Position numbers and translations under genes: made by a program. From the NCBI GenBank assembly GCA_019637395.1, contig JAHBVR010000008.1, positions 269,070 to 333,069 on the forward strand: DNA of 64,000 bases, read 5' to 3'. Below are positions 32,417 to 41,351 of this stretch, one piece after another (the first letter of the stretch is position 1; every line of letters starts with the position of its first letter). The notes beneath the pieces are model-generated. The model was not told where the DNA came from, ran no database searches, and saw only the letters and a program-made list of their open reading frames with translations. The stretch comes from Vulcanimicrobiota bacterium. Lineage in GTDB: Bacteria > Vulcanimicrobiota > Xenobia > Xenobiales > JADMJV01.

Positions 32417-35056
32417 GTGCTGCTCGCCGTCCTGCTGCTGCTGGGGATAGCCTTCGCCCGCCGGGCGCTGGGCCTCTCCCGCTGGGCGGAAGCCATCACC
32501 ATCGGTCTGGCGCTGGCCCAGGTGCTGCTTCTTTTGCCCAGCAACGCGGCCCTGCGCTGGGTTGGTTGGTCGATCTGGCCCCAGGCCCTGGCGGTTTTTT
32601 TTGTGGTGCTGGCCTGGCTGATCTGGCTGCTGCCGGCTAAGGGTCCCGAGGATGCCGGACCCGTGCTCAGGTCCGTGTGGCTGCTGGCCCTGGCCTCTTT
32701 CCTCTATGCGGTGCTGTTGCAGTCGCAGGAAATGGACGATGACTACTGGATCCACGCTCCCATCCAGGGCTTATTGTTAAAAGGAGATTTCCCGCCGCAC
32801 AACCCTTTCTTTCCAACTTTACAGCTCAATGGCCATTACGGGCGAGATCTGCTGATCGTCATCTGGGCGCGCTTGACCGGCCTGACTACTTATACCACTC
32901 AGTTTTGGGTGACGGCCCTGCTGCAGCCTCTGCAGATTCTGGTGAGCTACTGGGCGGTGCGGCGAGGCAGCGGGTCGCGGGCCAGCGCCCTGGGCGCCAC
33001 TTTTTTCCTGGGAATCGGTGTGCAGGTGGCTTCTCGAGCCGGACTTTGGGACACTCTGCAAAACAATAATCCCGTCGCCCAACTTTACCTGCTGCTGGTG
33101 CTCTACTTGTTATTGGGTTGCTGGAGTCGCCTGCGCGAAGACATGGCCTGGGCCTGGGTGGTGACTCTGGGCGTCGTTTTGGGCGGCCTGGCCATCGTTT
33201 ATGAAACCCATTTCGCCCTCTGCTGCGCCGCTTCGCTGGTGACCATCGGACGCGGACTGCTCTCGTCTCCACGTCCCGGCCGCGTCATGGCGGCTTCTTT
33301 GCTGGTGGTGGTGGTAGCCATGGGTCTGGCCTGTAGCCAGGGCGGGCCGCTGACCGACCTGGCGCGGCGGGTCACCGGTCGGGCCCACAAGGAGATGTTC
33401 AAAGACGCCTCCAGTTCGACCCAAAGCCAGCATGTGGAAATTCATTTCCCCAAGAAGAACCTGTTTTGTTTGCGTTGCGGCACGTTGACCCATCTGCATG
33501 TGAAAACTCTGCCCAGCGGCAACTGGCTCTATGAGTCGTATCAGATGTCTGACCCCGGCGAGGGTTACCTTCCGCTTTGGAGTTGGGCGGTGCTCAGCCA
33601 GCAGTCGTGGCCTTTTTTCCTTTCGCCCGTGGTGCTCTGGCTGGCCTTACGCTATGGCCGTTTGCCCAGCCTGTGGCTGGTAACCCTGGGTTATGCGGCC
33701 TTTTGGGTTCCCCTGGTGGTGGATTTTGGGCCCATTTTTGAGGCCGAATACCTGCGCTGGGAGTTCGCGGCCGGGTTGGGTTTCGCCGGCGCTCTGGGAG
33801 CAGAACTGGGGCCATGGGTGAATTCCCATCGTTCGCGATTGCCTTTGGCGGCAGTTGCCGTGCTGGTCTGGATGTGCACCGCCAATGCCCGCCACAATGC
33901 GGAGAATTTGTTGCGACTGCTGGGCCTGGCGGCGGCCGAGGGCCGTCCGCTGGTAGTCCTGGGCACCCAGGATTGGCTTGTTTCCCAGGTCTTTCTGGAT
34001 TTTACCGGCGGCGATTGGAAGGCCGTCCAGTGGCTGTCGGCGCACAGTCAATTCGGCCAGTCCGTGCTCATCGATACTCCCCAGGAAAGTTCGCCGCAAG
34101 CTCTTTTTGACAGCACCGTCGGTTGTTTGACCGGGCTTAAGCCGGCCGGCCTGCGGCTGCCGCTGGTCGACGACATGGTGGGTATACCTCCCTATCGGAA
34201 GCGGCCGGCGGTGCGCTGCTATTTGCGCAGCGGTGACCCGCAATACCTTGATTTGGACAGGCCCGACTGGATTTTCTTGCGCCGCAGCGAGGCCACGCCT
34301 CACCCCGAAGTGACCTGGGAGTCGGTGGCCGGACGGCAAATCGGCCGGCTGAAGCCGTTGCCGGCCCGCTGGCCGCAAACCGTCCTCCTGGGCGAGCCGG
34401 CCGGATCCACTCCGGTCCTGGGCGACCTGCCCGAGCACGTGCATGAAGGCCAATTGCTGCAGCTTTCATGGAACAACCCGGATGGGCGCCGGTTGGTGCT
34501 GGTGCCTCAGGCGGCCGGCCAGGCGCCGGACTTTGAGGATGCCATTGTCTATCCGGCCGGCAGCCGGGGGGGCTGGTGGGCGGCCCCTTACCGGCGCGGC
34601 CAATACGACTTGCAGGCCTACGCCTGGGACGCCGCCGGCCTGCATCCCCTGGGCTCCATGGCTCGCTTGCGCCTGGACCTGAGCGAGCAAATGGGAGCGT
34701 TGCGTCTGGAAAAAATTGACTTCGACCGGACCCTGCGGGCCGGCAACTGGGCCCGAGTGCGCTTCCAGTTGAGCGACTCGCAACTGGACGGGTTGGACTG
34801 CCTGGCTTATCTGTCGTTTACGCGGGGAGCCAGCTCACAGGACGCGCTGGTGCCGGTGCGGGCAGGTAGGGGAGAGGGCCGGGTTTCGGAGATTCCCCAT
34901 TCTCAGATGCAAGCAGGCAAAGTGCAAAAACGCCAGCTCGAACTTTGGACTCCTCTGCCGGCGGCAGCCGGTCGCTATCGGGTCGACCTGTTTCTTAGCG
35001 CCAGTTTCGGCAACCTTTTACGCCTGCGGGGCTTTGAGGTCGAGGTTCTGCCGTGA
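32417..35056 (+). CDS. Large polytopic membrane protein, glycosyltransferase-like
   Basis: 879 residues from GTG 32417; no strong ribosome site. The first 550 residues hold about 12 hydrophobic helices. After the third comes a soluble loop starting MDDDYWIHAPIQGLLLKGD then PPHNPFFP, with paired acidic residues and an aromatic, the pattern of GT-C glycosyltransferases (acidic motif in the first large external loop). The C-terminal 330 residues are soluble and beta-rich, like Ig or carbohydrate-binding domains. Its stop overlaps the next start (GTGA). The GT-C assignment is inference from topology and the acidic loop. Confidence 0.75.
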   Translation: MLLAVLLLLGIAFARRALGLSRWAEAITIGLALAQVLLLLPSNAALRWVGWSIWPQALAVFFVVLAWLIWLLPAKGPEDAGPVLRSVWLLALASFLYAVLLQSQEMDDDYWIHAPIQGLLLKGDFPPHNPFFPTLQLNGHYGRDLLIVIWARLTGLTTYTTQFWVTALLQPLQILVSYWAVRRGSGSRASALGATFFLGIGVQVASRAGLWDTLQNNNPVAQLYLLLVLYLLLGCWSRLREDMAWAWVVTLGVVLGGLAIVYETHFALCCAASLVTIGRGLLSSPRPGRVMAASLLVVVVAMGLACSQGGPLTDLARRVTGRAHKEMFKDASSSTQSQHVEIHFPKKNLFCLRCGTLTHLHVKTLPSGNWLYESYQMSDPGEGYLPLWSWAVLSQQSWPFFLSPVVLWLALRYGRLPSLWLVTLGYAAFWVPLVVDFGPIFEAEYLRWEFAAGLGFAGALGAELGPWVNSHRSRLPLAAVAVLVWMCTANARHNAENLLRLLGLAAAEGRPLVVLGTQDWLVSQVFLDFTGGDWKAVQWLSAHSQFGQSVLIDTPQESSPQALFDSTVGCLTGLKPAGLRLPLVDDMVGIPPYRKRPAVRCYLRSGDPQYLDLDRPDWIFLRRSEATPHPEVTWESVAGRQIGRLKPLPARWPQTVLLGEPAGSTPVLGDLPEHVHEGQLLQLSWNNPDGRRLVLVPQAAGQAPDFEDAIVYPAGSRGGWWAAPYRRGQYDLQAYAWDAAGLHPLGSMARLRLDLSEQMGALRLEKIDFDRTLRAGNWARVRFQLSDSQLDGLDCLAYLSFTRGASSQDALVPVRAGRGEGRVSEIPHSQMQAGKVQKRQLELWTPLPAAAGRYRVDLFLSASFGNLLRLRGFEVEVLP

Positions 35057-36618
35057 CCGCGTTCTGGGTTTTTATGGCTTTGCTGGTGTGGAGCAGCCGC
35101 ATGATCGGTTTGCCTTTCTTGCAAACCGCCGAGTTGCTTCAGCACCCTGATCGATTTGTCTCTTCTACTTATGCGGCGGGCGTGCTGGGATTGCTTTCCC
35201 TGGCTGTATTGTCCCGGATTTTTCCGGCCCGTCTGAGCAAACTGGCCTGCGTCTTCGGCGTGCTCGCCTATTATTTGTTGATTCCAGACTGGATGCGCCT
35301 GCTGGTTTCGCCGCTGACCCGGGAGTGTGGCGATTTCTTGATGTTGTTGGCCTGCTGGATGATTTTGCGCGGGCGGGTGGCTGGCTTCGCCGGCAGCCTG
35401 GCCATTTTGTTCTGGGCGGGCCGCATGGGATGGTTGAGCACCGGAGGCCTTCTGTCCCTGACCCTGGCCGGGCTGATTTTCCTGGCGGCTCTGCGGCTGG
35501 CCGAAAGCGATCTCTGGCGTGGTCTGCCGGCGCAGCTCAAGGTGGGGCTTGCCTGTATGGCTGCCTATATGCTCTTCCTGAGCGGCGAACTGGAGCTCAA
35601 TCGCCGCCTGATCGTGCCCTTCCAGCGCGAGACTCATGCCTTCCCGCTGCGGCTGCTGGCTCCCGACCTGGCCTGGATGGTCCGGCACGACGCCGGCCGA
35701 TTGGGTTTGCGGCCCGAGGACGCGGCGGTCATCGCCTGGCTGGCCGGACAGACACGCGCCAGCGCCCTGGTCTACACTCCGGGCGAACCCTTCGAATCGG
35801 CTCAGACCCACCGCCTCTACGCTTTTCTATGCCGCAATTTGAATTGGTGCGGTTGGAACGGAAGGCAGCCGAACTGGGGCTTGAACTGGATCCGCCAGGG
35901 GGGGCGCTGGGGCGGGTGCGGAGTTGACCTGATTGTGGTGCGGGGGAGCGAGCCGCGGGAGCAGCCGGCCTTTCGAGAAGGGTCTCTGTGCGTTTATCGC
36001 AATCGCGGGGTGCGCGAAGGCGAGGCGCCGGCCCGTTCCTTGCGGTTGCGCTCGGACGGCCAGCCCGGCGGCGGAGCGACTTTTGAGGTGGACTCGGCCG
36101 GCCCGGTGGTGGCGGTGGAACAGGGACAGCTTCCTTATCTGGTCTTGGAGCCGGGGGAAAACCGGCTGCGTTTGCCCTGGGAATGCCCGCCCAGTTCGCT
36201 GTTGATCTCGGGAGGGCTCGGGCTGTCCTTGCCTCCGCTCAGCCGTAGCGCGGCCTGGAAAGGCCTGCGTGTGACCGATTTGGGCCAGGAGCGCAGCCTG
36301 GGTTGCAGCTCGATTGCGGGTCTGCACTTCACATTGGCCAACGAAGGGCCGCTGGCGGTCGACCTCAGCGGCATTCGCGGAGTCCAGTTGACGGCCCGCT
36401 TCGCCGAGGCGCAGCCCGTGCTGCCCCTGCGCGGAGTGCTCAAACCGGGCCAGACCATGCCGATCGAAGTTCCCTGGAACAGCCCACCCCGGCCCGTAAA
36501 GGGCAAGCTGAACTTCTGCTGGGTGGAAGCTCAAGGTCGCCGCCAGTGGGTCGGCCAGGTTCCCATCCACACCTGGTTCCGTGTGGCGCCCGCCCAGTAT
36601 TACGACGTTGGACCTTGA
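35053..36618 (+). CDS. Polytopic membrane protein paired with the upstream glycosyltransferase-like gene
   Basis: 521 residues, GTG start overlapping the upstream stop. The N-terminal 195 residues contain about six hydrophobic helices (VLGLLSLAVLSRIF, LACVFGVLAYYLLIP, GFAGSLAILFWAG, LLSLTLAGLIFLAALRLA, KVGLACMAAYMLFLSGELEL). The remainder is soluble and beta-rich with Ig-like strands near the end (LKPGQTMPIEVPWNSPPRPV). The layout (membrane half plus beta-rich tail) mirrors the upstream protein, suggesting a shared envelope polysaccharide or glycoprotein task. No family was recognised. The stop codon lies inside the -35 box of the next promoter. Confidence 0.75.
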   Translation: MTAFWVFMALLVWSSRMIGLPFLQTAELLQHPDRFVSSTYAAGVLGLLSLAVLSRIFPARLSKLACVFGVLAYYLLIPDWMRLLVSPLTRECGDFLMLLACWMILRGRVAGFAGSLAILFWAGRMGWLSTGGLLSLTLAGLIFLAALRLAESDLWRGLPAQLKVGLACMAAYMLFLSGELELNRRLIVPFQRETHAFPLRLLAPDLAWMVRHDAGRLGLRPEDAAVIAWLAGQTRASALVYTPGEPFESAQTHRLYAFLCRNLNWCGWNGRQPNWGLNWIRQGGRWGGCGVDLIVVRGSEPREQPAFREGSLCVYRNRGVREGEAPARSLRLRSDGQPGGGATFEVDSAGPVVAVEQGQLPYLVLEPGENRLRLPWECPPSSLLISGGLGLSLPPLSRSAAWKGLRVTDLGQERSLGCSSIAGLHFTLANEGPLAVDLSGIRGVQLTARFAEAQPVLPLRGVLKPGQTMPIEVPWNSPPRPVKGKLNFCWVEAQGRRQWVGQVPIHTWFRVAPAQYYDVGP

Positions 36619-36643
36619 CTTAAGGGGTAGGAATTCCTACATT
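36615..36643 (+). promoter_or_regulatory. Sigma70-type promoter of the AbrB/VapC pair (leaderless)
   Basis: TTGACT (36615-36620), a 17-bp spacer and TACATT (36638-36643). The ATG at 36650 starts 6 nt after the -10 box, so the mRNA likely lacks a leader. The spacer contains GGAATTCC, a palindrome that could serve as operator for the autoregulating antitoxin. Confidence 0.7.
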
Positions 36644-36649
36644 GAGAGT

Positions 36650-36871
36650 ATGAAAGCCGTGGTAAGTGAAAAAGGCCAGGTCACCATTCCTAAAGCTTTG
36701 CGCCAGCGTCTGGCTATTCAGCCCGGACAAATTCTGGAATTTGTTGAGGAGAACGGACGTTTGGTGGCTACCAAAGCCGTGGCGAGCAGTCCCTTCCAGT
36801 CCCTTTACGGCATTCTCCCGTTGGACCAAAGCGTGGATGAAGTGGTTGGGGAAATGCGCGACTCAGGGTGA
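36650..36871 (+). CDS. AbrB/MazE-type antitoxin
   Basis: 73 residues: MKAVVSEKGQVTIPKALRQR followed by LAIQPGQILEF, the swapped-hairpin AbrB/SpoVT DNA-binding signature (S-x-K-G-Q-V/I-T-I/L-P-K-x-x-R). The C-terminal half (SPFQSLYGILPLDQSVDEVV) is the toxin-binding part. The start is fixed by the AbrB motif and by the -10 box. Its last codons overlap the toxin start (GTGA). Confidence 0.92.
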   Translation: MKAVVSEKGQVTIPKALRQRLAIQPGQILEFVEENGRLVATKAVASSPFQSLYGILPLDQSVDEVVGEMRDSG

Positions 36872-37263
36872 TTACCTCGGTCGACACCAATGTGCTGCTC
36901 GACTTTCTGACTGCCGCCCCAAACTTCGGACCATCCTCGGCGAAGTCGCTCCAGGATGCTGCCGGCGCGGGTCGCCTGGTCGTCTGTGAAATCGTGTTTG
37001 CCGAGGTCTCCGGCTTGTTTGGCTCCCATCGGGAAGTGGCGGATATTCTCACTCAGCTCGGCATCTACTTTGACTCCTTGCGGGAAGAATCGGCGCACCT
37101 GGCTGGCCAGGCTTTTAAAAGCTACCGCCAGGCCGGCGGGCCCCGTCATCGCGTGATTGCTGACTTTTTGATCGGGGCCCACGCGGTCTTGCAGGCGGAC
37201 CGGCTGTTGACTCGAGATCGCGGGTATTATCGGACTTACTTCCCGAAGTTGAGGCTACTCTAA
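36868..37263 (+). CDS. PIN-domain toxin (VapC-like)
   Basis: 131 residues from GTG 36868. PIN residues: Asp6 in SVDTNVLLDFL, Glu in CEIVFAEVSGLF, Asp in GGPRHRVIADFLIGAHA, and Asp in RLLTRDRGYY then TYFPKL, the LxTRDxGxYRxYFPxL end typical of VapC partnered with AbrB antitoxins. It is an RNase by family. It ends tail-to-tail with the ChaN-like gene, overlapping it by 4 nt. Confidence 0.92.
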   Translation: MITSVDTNVLLDFLTAAPNFGPSSAKSLQDAAGAGRLVVCEIVFAEVSGLFGSHREVADILTQLGIYFDSLREESAHLAGQAFKSYRQAGGPRHRVIADFLIGAHAVLQADRLLTRDRGYYRTYFPKLRLL

Positions 37264-37991
37264 AACAGCGAGGCGGTCTTAAAAACTCCACGCACGACCT
37301 TCTGGCTTAAAGGATGAGGCCAGCGGGCCTGGACGCGGTGGGGTAGGGTGTGGCCGTGGGTGAGGTGGCCCTGGCCGACCAGCACGATGACCTGGCCCTC
37401 GTTTTCCGAGAGAGCGCGGCGGATTTGGGCGGCCATGTACTCTTCCCAGAGGGTCTGGACCTTGAGGAAGCGGGCGAAGGCCTCATCGGTCGCCGGACCG
37501 TGAGCTTCAAAGATGGGGCGCAGAGTCTCCGGGTGGGGGCCGAACTCATAGGGTTCCGGGGCCAGCCCCTGTCGTTCTTCCGGTGTAAAGGCCTGAACGC
37601 CCAGCTTGCCCAGATTTTTGCCGCTTTCGCTGGAGTTGCGCAAGGGGTAGATGGGAATGTGGCGCTGCTGGCACAGTTGCCAGATGGGCAGATAGAGTTC
37701 CCAGGCGTGGCCCCAACGTTTATCCCACTCACTGGCGGTCTTGAGTTCCTCGTCGTCGAGGTTTCCGGCCAGGTAGTCGGCCAGTACCATCCGGTTGGGG
37801 GCCTGAAACATCTCGGCTACCACCACCGGCGAGCGCCCCCGCGACACATATTCGAGGATCTCCAATTGCCTGGCGTGGTCGGCCGCACTATCGTGTTCTT
37901 CGCCCAGGTAAAGCACCCGGGCCTCCAGAGTGGCGGGGTCCTGGGCCCAGGCCCAACTGGTGAGCAGAAGAAGCAGCAGAAAACGGAGCAT
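37260..37991 (-). CDS. ChaN-family haem-binding envelope protein
   Basis: 243 residues from ATG 37991 (a GTG five codons upstream is possible). The N-terminus MLRFLLLLLLTSWAWA is a signal peptide; no lipobox Cys is evident. The mature part has the ChaN pattern: RVLYLGEEHDSAADHARQLE, then VVVAEMFQAPNR, ASEWDKRWGHAWELYLPIWQ, and VLVGQGHLTHGHTLPHRV with several His. ChaN-like proteins dimerise around stacked haems in iron uptake. It is divergent from the nuo operon. Confidence 0.88.
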   Translation of the reverse strand: MLRFLLLLLLTSWAWAQDPATLEARVLYLGEEHDSAADHARQLEILEYVSRGRSPVVVAEMFQAPNRMVLADYLAGNLDDEELKTASEWDKRWGHAWELYLPIWQLCQQRHIPIYPLRNSSESGKNLGKLGVQAFTPEERQGLAPEPYEFGPHPETLRPIFEAHGPATDEAFARFLKVQTLWEEYMAAQIRRALSENEGQVIVLVGQGHLTHGHTLPHRVQARWPHPLSQKVVRGVFKTASLF

Positions 37992-38066
37992 GCAAGTCGG
38001 TTGCACCAGCCGGAAAAGCCTTCCTGCATGAGCAGGAATGGGTCAAGAATACACTAATTGGGAGAT

Positions 38067-38077
38067 TGTGCTATAAT
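38067..38077 (+). promoter_or_regulatory. Extended -10 promoter of the nuo operon
   Basis: TGTGC-TATAAT: a perfect TATAAT (38072-38077) preceded by TG one base upstream, the extended -10 form that needs no strong -35 element. It lies 33 nt before nuoA. Confidence 0.6.
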
Positions 38078-38109
38078 TCACAAAGTTTAAGAGAACTGGA
38101 TCAGACAGG

Positions 38110-38496
38110 GTGCAAGGTAGCGAACTCTTACAATATACTCACTTGCTGGCCATGCTGGTGGCGGCCGGCACGATTGCCTGCGTCATTACGGGCATCAGCT
38201 ACTTCTTCGGGCCCCGTTCGCCCAACGCACGCAAGCTGTCTCCCTACGAGTGCGGCATTGAAGATATCGTGCCCCTGCCCAAGCGCTTCCCGGTCAAGTT
38301 CTTGCAAGTGGCCATGCTGTTTTTGATCTTCGACGTGGAGGCCATCGCTCTCTATCCGGCCGTTTCGGTGCTCAAGGGCGCGGCCGCTGTGGGGGACGGG
38401 TTTTACGTGCTGGCCACGGTGGGCAGCTTCTTGAGTCTGATCTTGTTGGGCTTCATCTATGAATGGAAGAAGGGAGCCTTCGAATGGATATCGTGA
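38110..38496 (+). CDS. nuoA: NADH-quinone oxidoreductase subunit A
   Basis: 128 residues, three membrane helices as in all NuoA/ND3 proteins. The hallmark loop between helices 1 and 2 is present ([13 protein letters not shown], with the conserved Cys next to the quinone channel), as are [20 protein letters not shown] (helix 2, with Glu/Asp) and helix 3. GTG 38110 gives the expected short N-terminus. It is the first gene of an unbroken A-to-N cluster, and its end overlaps nuoB by 13 nt. Confidence 0.93.
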   Translation: MQGSELLQYTHLLAMLVAAGTIACVITGISYFFGPRSPNARKLSPYECGIEDIVPLPKRFPVKFLQVAMLFLIFDVEAIALYPAVSVLKGAAAVGDGFYVLATVGSFLSLILLGFIYEWKKGAFEWIS

Positions 38497-39092
38497 AGCA
38501 CGAAAGAGTTTACGCTCACGACGGGCTTTTCCCCAATCAATCTCTCTCTCTGGCCAACGGCGGAGTGGTCTGGGGCAACCTGGCCCAGATCGCCAACATG
38601 GCCCGCACCAACTCGATCTGGCCGGCTCTCTTCGGCCTGGCCTGTTGCGCCATCGAGATGATGGCCACTTCCGGCTCGCGCTTTGACCTGGCCCGCTACG
38701 GTTCGGAGGTGTTTCGCGCTTCGCCCCGCCAATCCGACCTCATGATCGTGGCCGGCCGCGTGTCTATCAAGATGGCTCCGGTGCTCCGCCAGATTTACGA
38801 TCAGATGCCCGACCCCAAGTGGGTTATTTCCATGGGCGCCTGCGCCTCGTGCGGCGGTGTTTTTAATAACTATGCCATCGTGCAGGGCGTGGATAAAATC
38901 GTGCCGGTGGATGTCTATGTGGCCGGCTGCCCGCCCACTCCGGAGGCCTTGATCGCCGGCTTCGAGATGCTGCAGGCCAAGATCCTCAAGGGCATTCCGC
39001 CCGGAAAAGACCCGCAACACGTCGACCTCCAGGGGTTGGTACGTATCGAAAACTTGCCCCAGGCCCGAAGGGAGCCCTATGCCCCAGCTTGA
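38484..39092 (+). CDS. nuoB: NADH-quinone oxidoreductase subunit B
   Basis: 202 residues from ATG 38484. The N2 [4Fe-4S] cluster ligands are visible: the tandem Cys of LACCAIEMM, the Cys in GACASCGG and the Cys in [11 protein letters not shown]. NuoB passes electrons from the hydrophilic arm to quinone. It has an extended C-terminal tail after the fold (about 25 residues). The stop overlaps nuoC by 14 nt. Confidence 0.96.
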   Translation: MDIVKHERVYAHDGLFPNQSLSLANGGVVWGNLAQIANMARTNSIWPALFGLACCAIEMMATSGSRFDLARYGSEVFRASPRQSDLMIVAGRVSIKMAPVLRQIYDQMPDPKWVISMGACASCGGVFNNYAIVQGVDKIVPVDVYVAGCPPTPEALIAGFEMLQAKILKGIPPGKDPQHVDLQGLVRIENLPQARREPYAPA

Positions 39093-39564
39093 TTTGCAAC
39101 CGGCGCGCGAGCTGGCGCAGCAACTTTCCGAGAAGTTCGCCGACAAGTTCCTGGGCCTGCGCGAGGACCGCGAAGAAATTACCTATTGGGTAGACGCATC
39201 CGTCTGGAAGGCGGCCGCCCAGTATCTCAAGTTCGAGACGCCCTTTCGCGTGCTGGAGGACCTGAACGTGGTCGATTACCCGGAACGCAATCCTCGTTTC
39301 GACCTGGCCATCGTCTGCATGTCCATGCAGCACCACAGTTGGCTCCGCCTCAAGACGCTGGTAGGAGAGGATCAATCAGTCGACTCGATCGAGATGATCT
39401 GGCCCGGCGCCCAGTGGTTCGAGCGGGAAATGTGGGATCTCTTCGGCATGCGCTTTGAGGGCAATACGGATCTGCGCCGTTTGCTGCTGCCCATGGATTA
39501 CCAGGGCCATCCCCTGCGCAAAGATTATCCCGTGACCGGGCCGCCCCAGTCGGCCTACCGTTAA
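39079..39564 (+). CDS. nuoC: NADH-quinone oxidoreductase subunit C (30 kDa)
   Basis: 161 residues. It carries the 30-kDa subunit signature near the C-terminus: [20 protein letters not shown] followed by [19 protein letters not shown]. It is a separate gene, not fused to nuoD as in enterobacteria. It supports the quinone-binding interface of the peripheral arm. Confidence 0.95.
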   Translation: MPQLDLQPARELAQQLSEKFADKFLGLREDREEITYWVDASVWKAAAQYLKFETPFRVLEDLNVVDYPERNPRFDLAIVCMSMQHHSWLRLKTLVGEDQSVDSIEMIWPGAQWFEREMWDLFGMRFEGNTDLRRLLLPMDYQGHPLRKDYPVTGPPQSAYR

Positions 39565-39573
39565 GGAGTCACC

Positions 39574-40803
39574 ATGAGTCAGACTTTGATTACGGGCGAC
39601 ATCGTTTCCCGCTTCACCCAAGAACAGCTCGACCAGAACGGTTACACGGTCATGAATATGGGGCCGCAGCACCCCTCCACCCACGGCGTGCTGCGCCTGG
39701 TGCTGACCCTGGACGGCGAGCGCGTGGTCGACTGTGTCCCCGACATCGGTTTTTTGCATACCGGCATCGAGAAGACGGCGGAGGTGAAGACCTATAACCA
39801 GGCCCTGACCTTGACCGACCGCATGGATTACCTGGCCCCGTTGAGCAACAACCTGGGCTACTCGCTGGCGGTGGAAAAGCTGCTGGGGGTGGATATTCCC
39901 GAGCGGGTTTCCCATATCCGGGTCATGCTGGCCGAGCTGCAGCGCATTTCCAGCCACATGGTCTGGCTGGGCACCTCGGGTCTGGACGCCGGCGCCATGT
40001 CGATGTTCCTCTACTGCTTTCAGGACCGCGAGCGCGTGCTGGATTTGTTCGAGAACATCTCGGGTGTGCGCATGATGACCTCGTTTATTATGCCGGGCGG
40101 TTTGATGGCCGACCTGACCGAGGGTTTCCTGGATAAGGTCAAAGAGTTCCTGGACTATTTTGAACCGCATATCCAGATGTATCATGGGCTGCTCACGGGC
40201 AATTCGATCTGGTTGGATCGCACCAGGGGGGTGGGCGTGCTCACCAGTGAGCAGGCCCTCGATTATTTATGCACCGGACCGGTGGCCCGCGCTTCCGGCG
40301 TGGATTGGGACATCCGCCGGGATTTCCCCTACGCCGCCTATGCCGACTACGACTTCAAGGTGCCCACCCGTCCTGAAGGCGATAGTTACGCCCGCTACAT
40401 GGTGCGCATGGCCGAGCTGGATGAGTCGGTCAAGATCGTGCGCCAGGCCCTGACCAAGATCACGCCCACCGGAGAATACCGGACGCACGACCGCAAAGTG
40501 GTGGCTCCGCCCAAGTGGGAGATCGCCCGTTCCATGGAATCCTTGATCCACCACTTCAAACTCTTTACCGAGGGCTACGCGCCCACGCCCGGCGAGGTCT
40601 TTCAGCGCGTCGAATCGCCCCGCGGCGAACTGGCCTTCCATATGACTTCCGACGGCTCCAACCGTCCCTACCGCATGCATGTGCGCACCCCCAGTTTCCC
40701 TCACGTCCAGGTGATGCCGGTGATCCTGCAAGGACACCTGCTGGCCGACGTGGTGGTCATTCTCGCCAGCACGGACTTTGTGCTGGGTGACGTGGACCGT
40801 TAG
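39574..40803 (+). CDS. nuoD: NADH-quinone oxidoreductase subunit D (49 kDa)
   Basis: 409 residues, standard length; AAGGAG lies 7 nt before the ATG. The family signature MNMGPQHPSTHGVLRLVLTL includes the His that contacts quinone; GFLHTGIEKTAE, DRMDYLAPLSNN and the C-terminal end VLGDVDR are also typical. With NuoB it forms the quinone site. Confidence 0.97.
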   Translation: MSQTLITGDIVSRFTQEQLDQNGYTVMNMGPQHPSTHGVLRLVLTLDGERVVDCVPDIGFLHTGIEKTAEVKTYNQALTLTDRMDYLAPLSNNLGYSLAVEKLLGVDIPERVSHIRVMLAELQRISSHMVWLGTSGLDAGAMSMFLYCFQDRERVLDLFENISGVRMMTSFIMPGGLMADLTEGFLDKVKEFLDYFEPHIQMYHGLLTGNSIWLDRTRGVGVLTSEQALDYLCTGPVARASGVDWDIRRDFPYAAYADYDFKVPTRPEGDSYARYMVRMAELDESVKIVRQALTKITPTGEYRTHDRKVVAPPKWEIARSMESLIHHFKLFTEGYAPTPGEVFQRVESPRGELAFHMTSDGSNRPYRMHVRTPSFPHVQVMPVILQGHLLADVVVILASTDFVLGDVDR

Positions 40804-40810
40804 GAGTACG

Positions 40811-41347
40811 ATGCCGACCCAGGAGTTGCTCAGCCCCAAGCTGCAAGAACGGATCAAGGAACTGATGGCGTCTTACCCCAAGCCGCAGTCAGCCATCTTG
40901 ATGGCGCTACATCTGATTCAGGAAGAGCTGGGCTGGGTGCCCGAGCCCGCTCAGGCCCAGGTGGCCGAACTTTTTGGCATGCCTCCCCAGGACGTCACCA
41001 CTCTGGTTTCTTTTTATTATATGTACCACCGAAAACCGGTGGGTCGCTACGTGCTCAAAGTGTGTAAATCGATCTCCTGTTATCTGTGCGGCTCGCAGAA
41101 CGTCATCGACCATCTGGAAAAGAAGCTGGACATAAAAATGGGGGAGACGACCGCTGATGGCCAGTTCTCGCTGGTCGGTTCGGAATGTCTGGCCGCCTGC
41201 ACGGGGGCGCCCTGTCTCCAGGTGAACGATCGATTTTACGAAAACTGCAGCCAGGAGCGCCTCGACGAGCTGCTCTCCCGTTTGCGCGGCGGTGACAGTC
41301 ATTTCCCGCCGGCCAACGTATCCTGGCAGCCTCCCAAGGAGTCTTAA
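40811..41347 (+). CDS. nuoE: NADH-quinone oxidoreductase subunit E (24 kDa)
   Basis: 178 residues from ATG 40811 with TAGGAG upstream. Cys ligands of the N1a [2Fe-2S] cluster are visible in CKSISCYLCGS and, 35-40 residues later, CLAACTGAPC. The N-terminal helical bundle (KPQSAILMALHLIQEELGWV) is typical. It works with NuoF in the NADH dehydrogenase module. Confidence 0.95.
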   Translation: MPTQELLSPKLQERIKELMASYPKPQSAILMALHLIQEELGWVPEPAQAQVAELFGMPPQDVTTLVSFYYMYHRKPVGRYVLKVCKSISCYLCGSQNVIDHLEKKLDIKMGETTADGQFSLVGSECLAACTGAPCLQVNDRFYENCSQERLDELLSRLRGGDSHFPPANVSWQPPKES

Positions 41348-41351
41348 GCTC

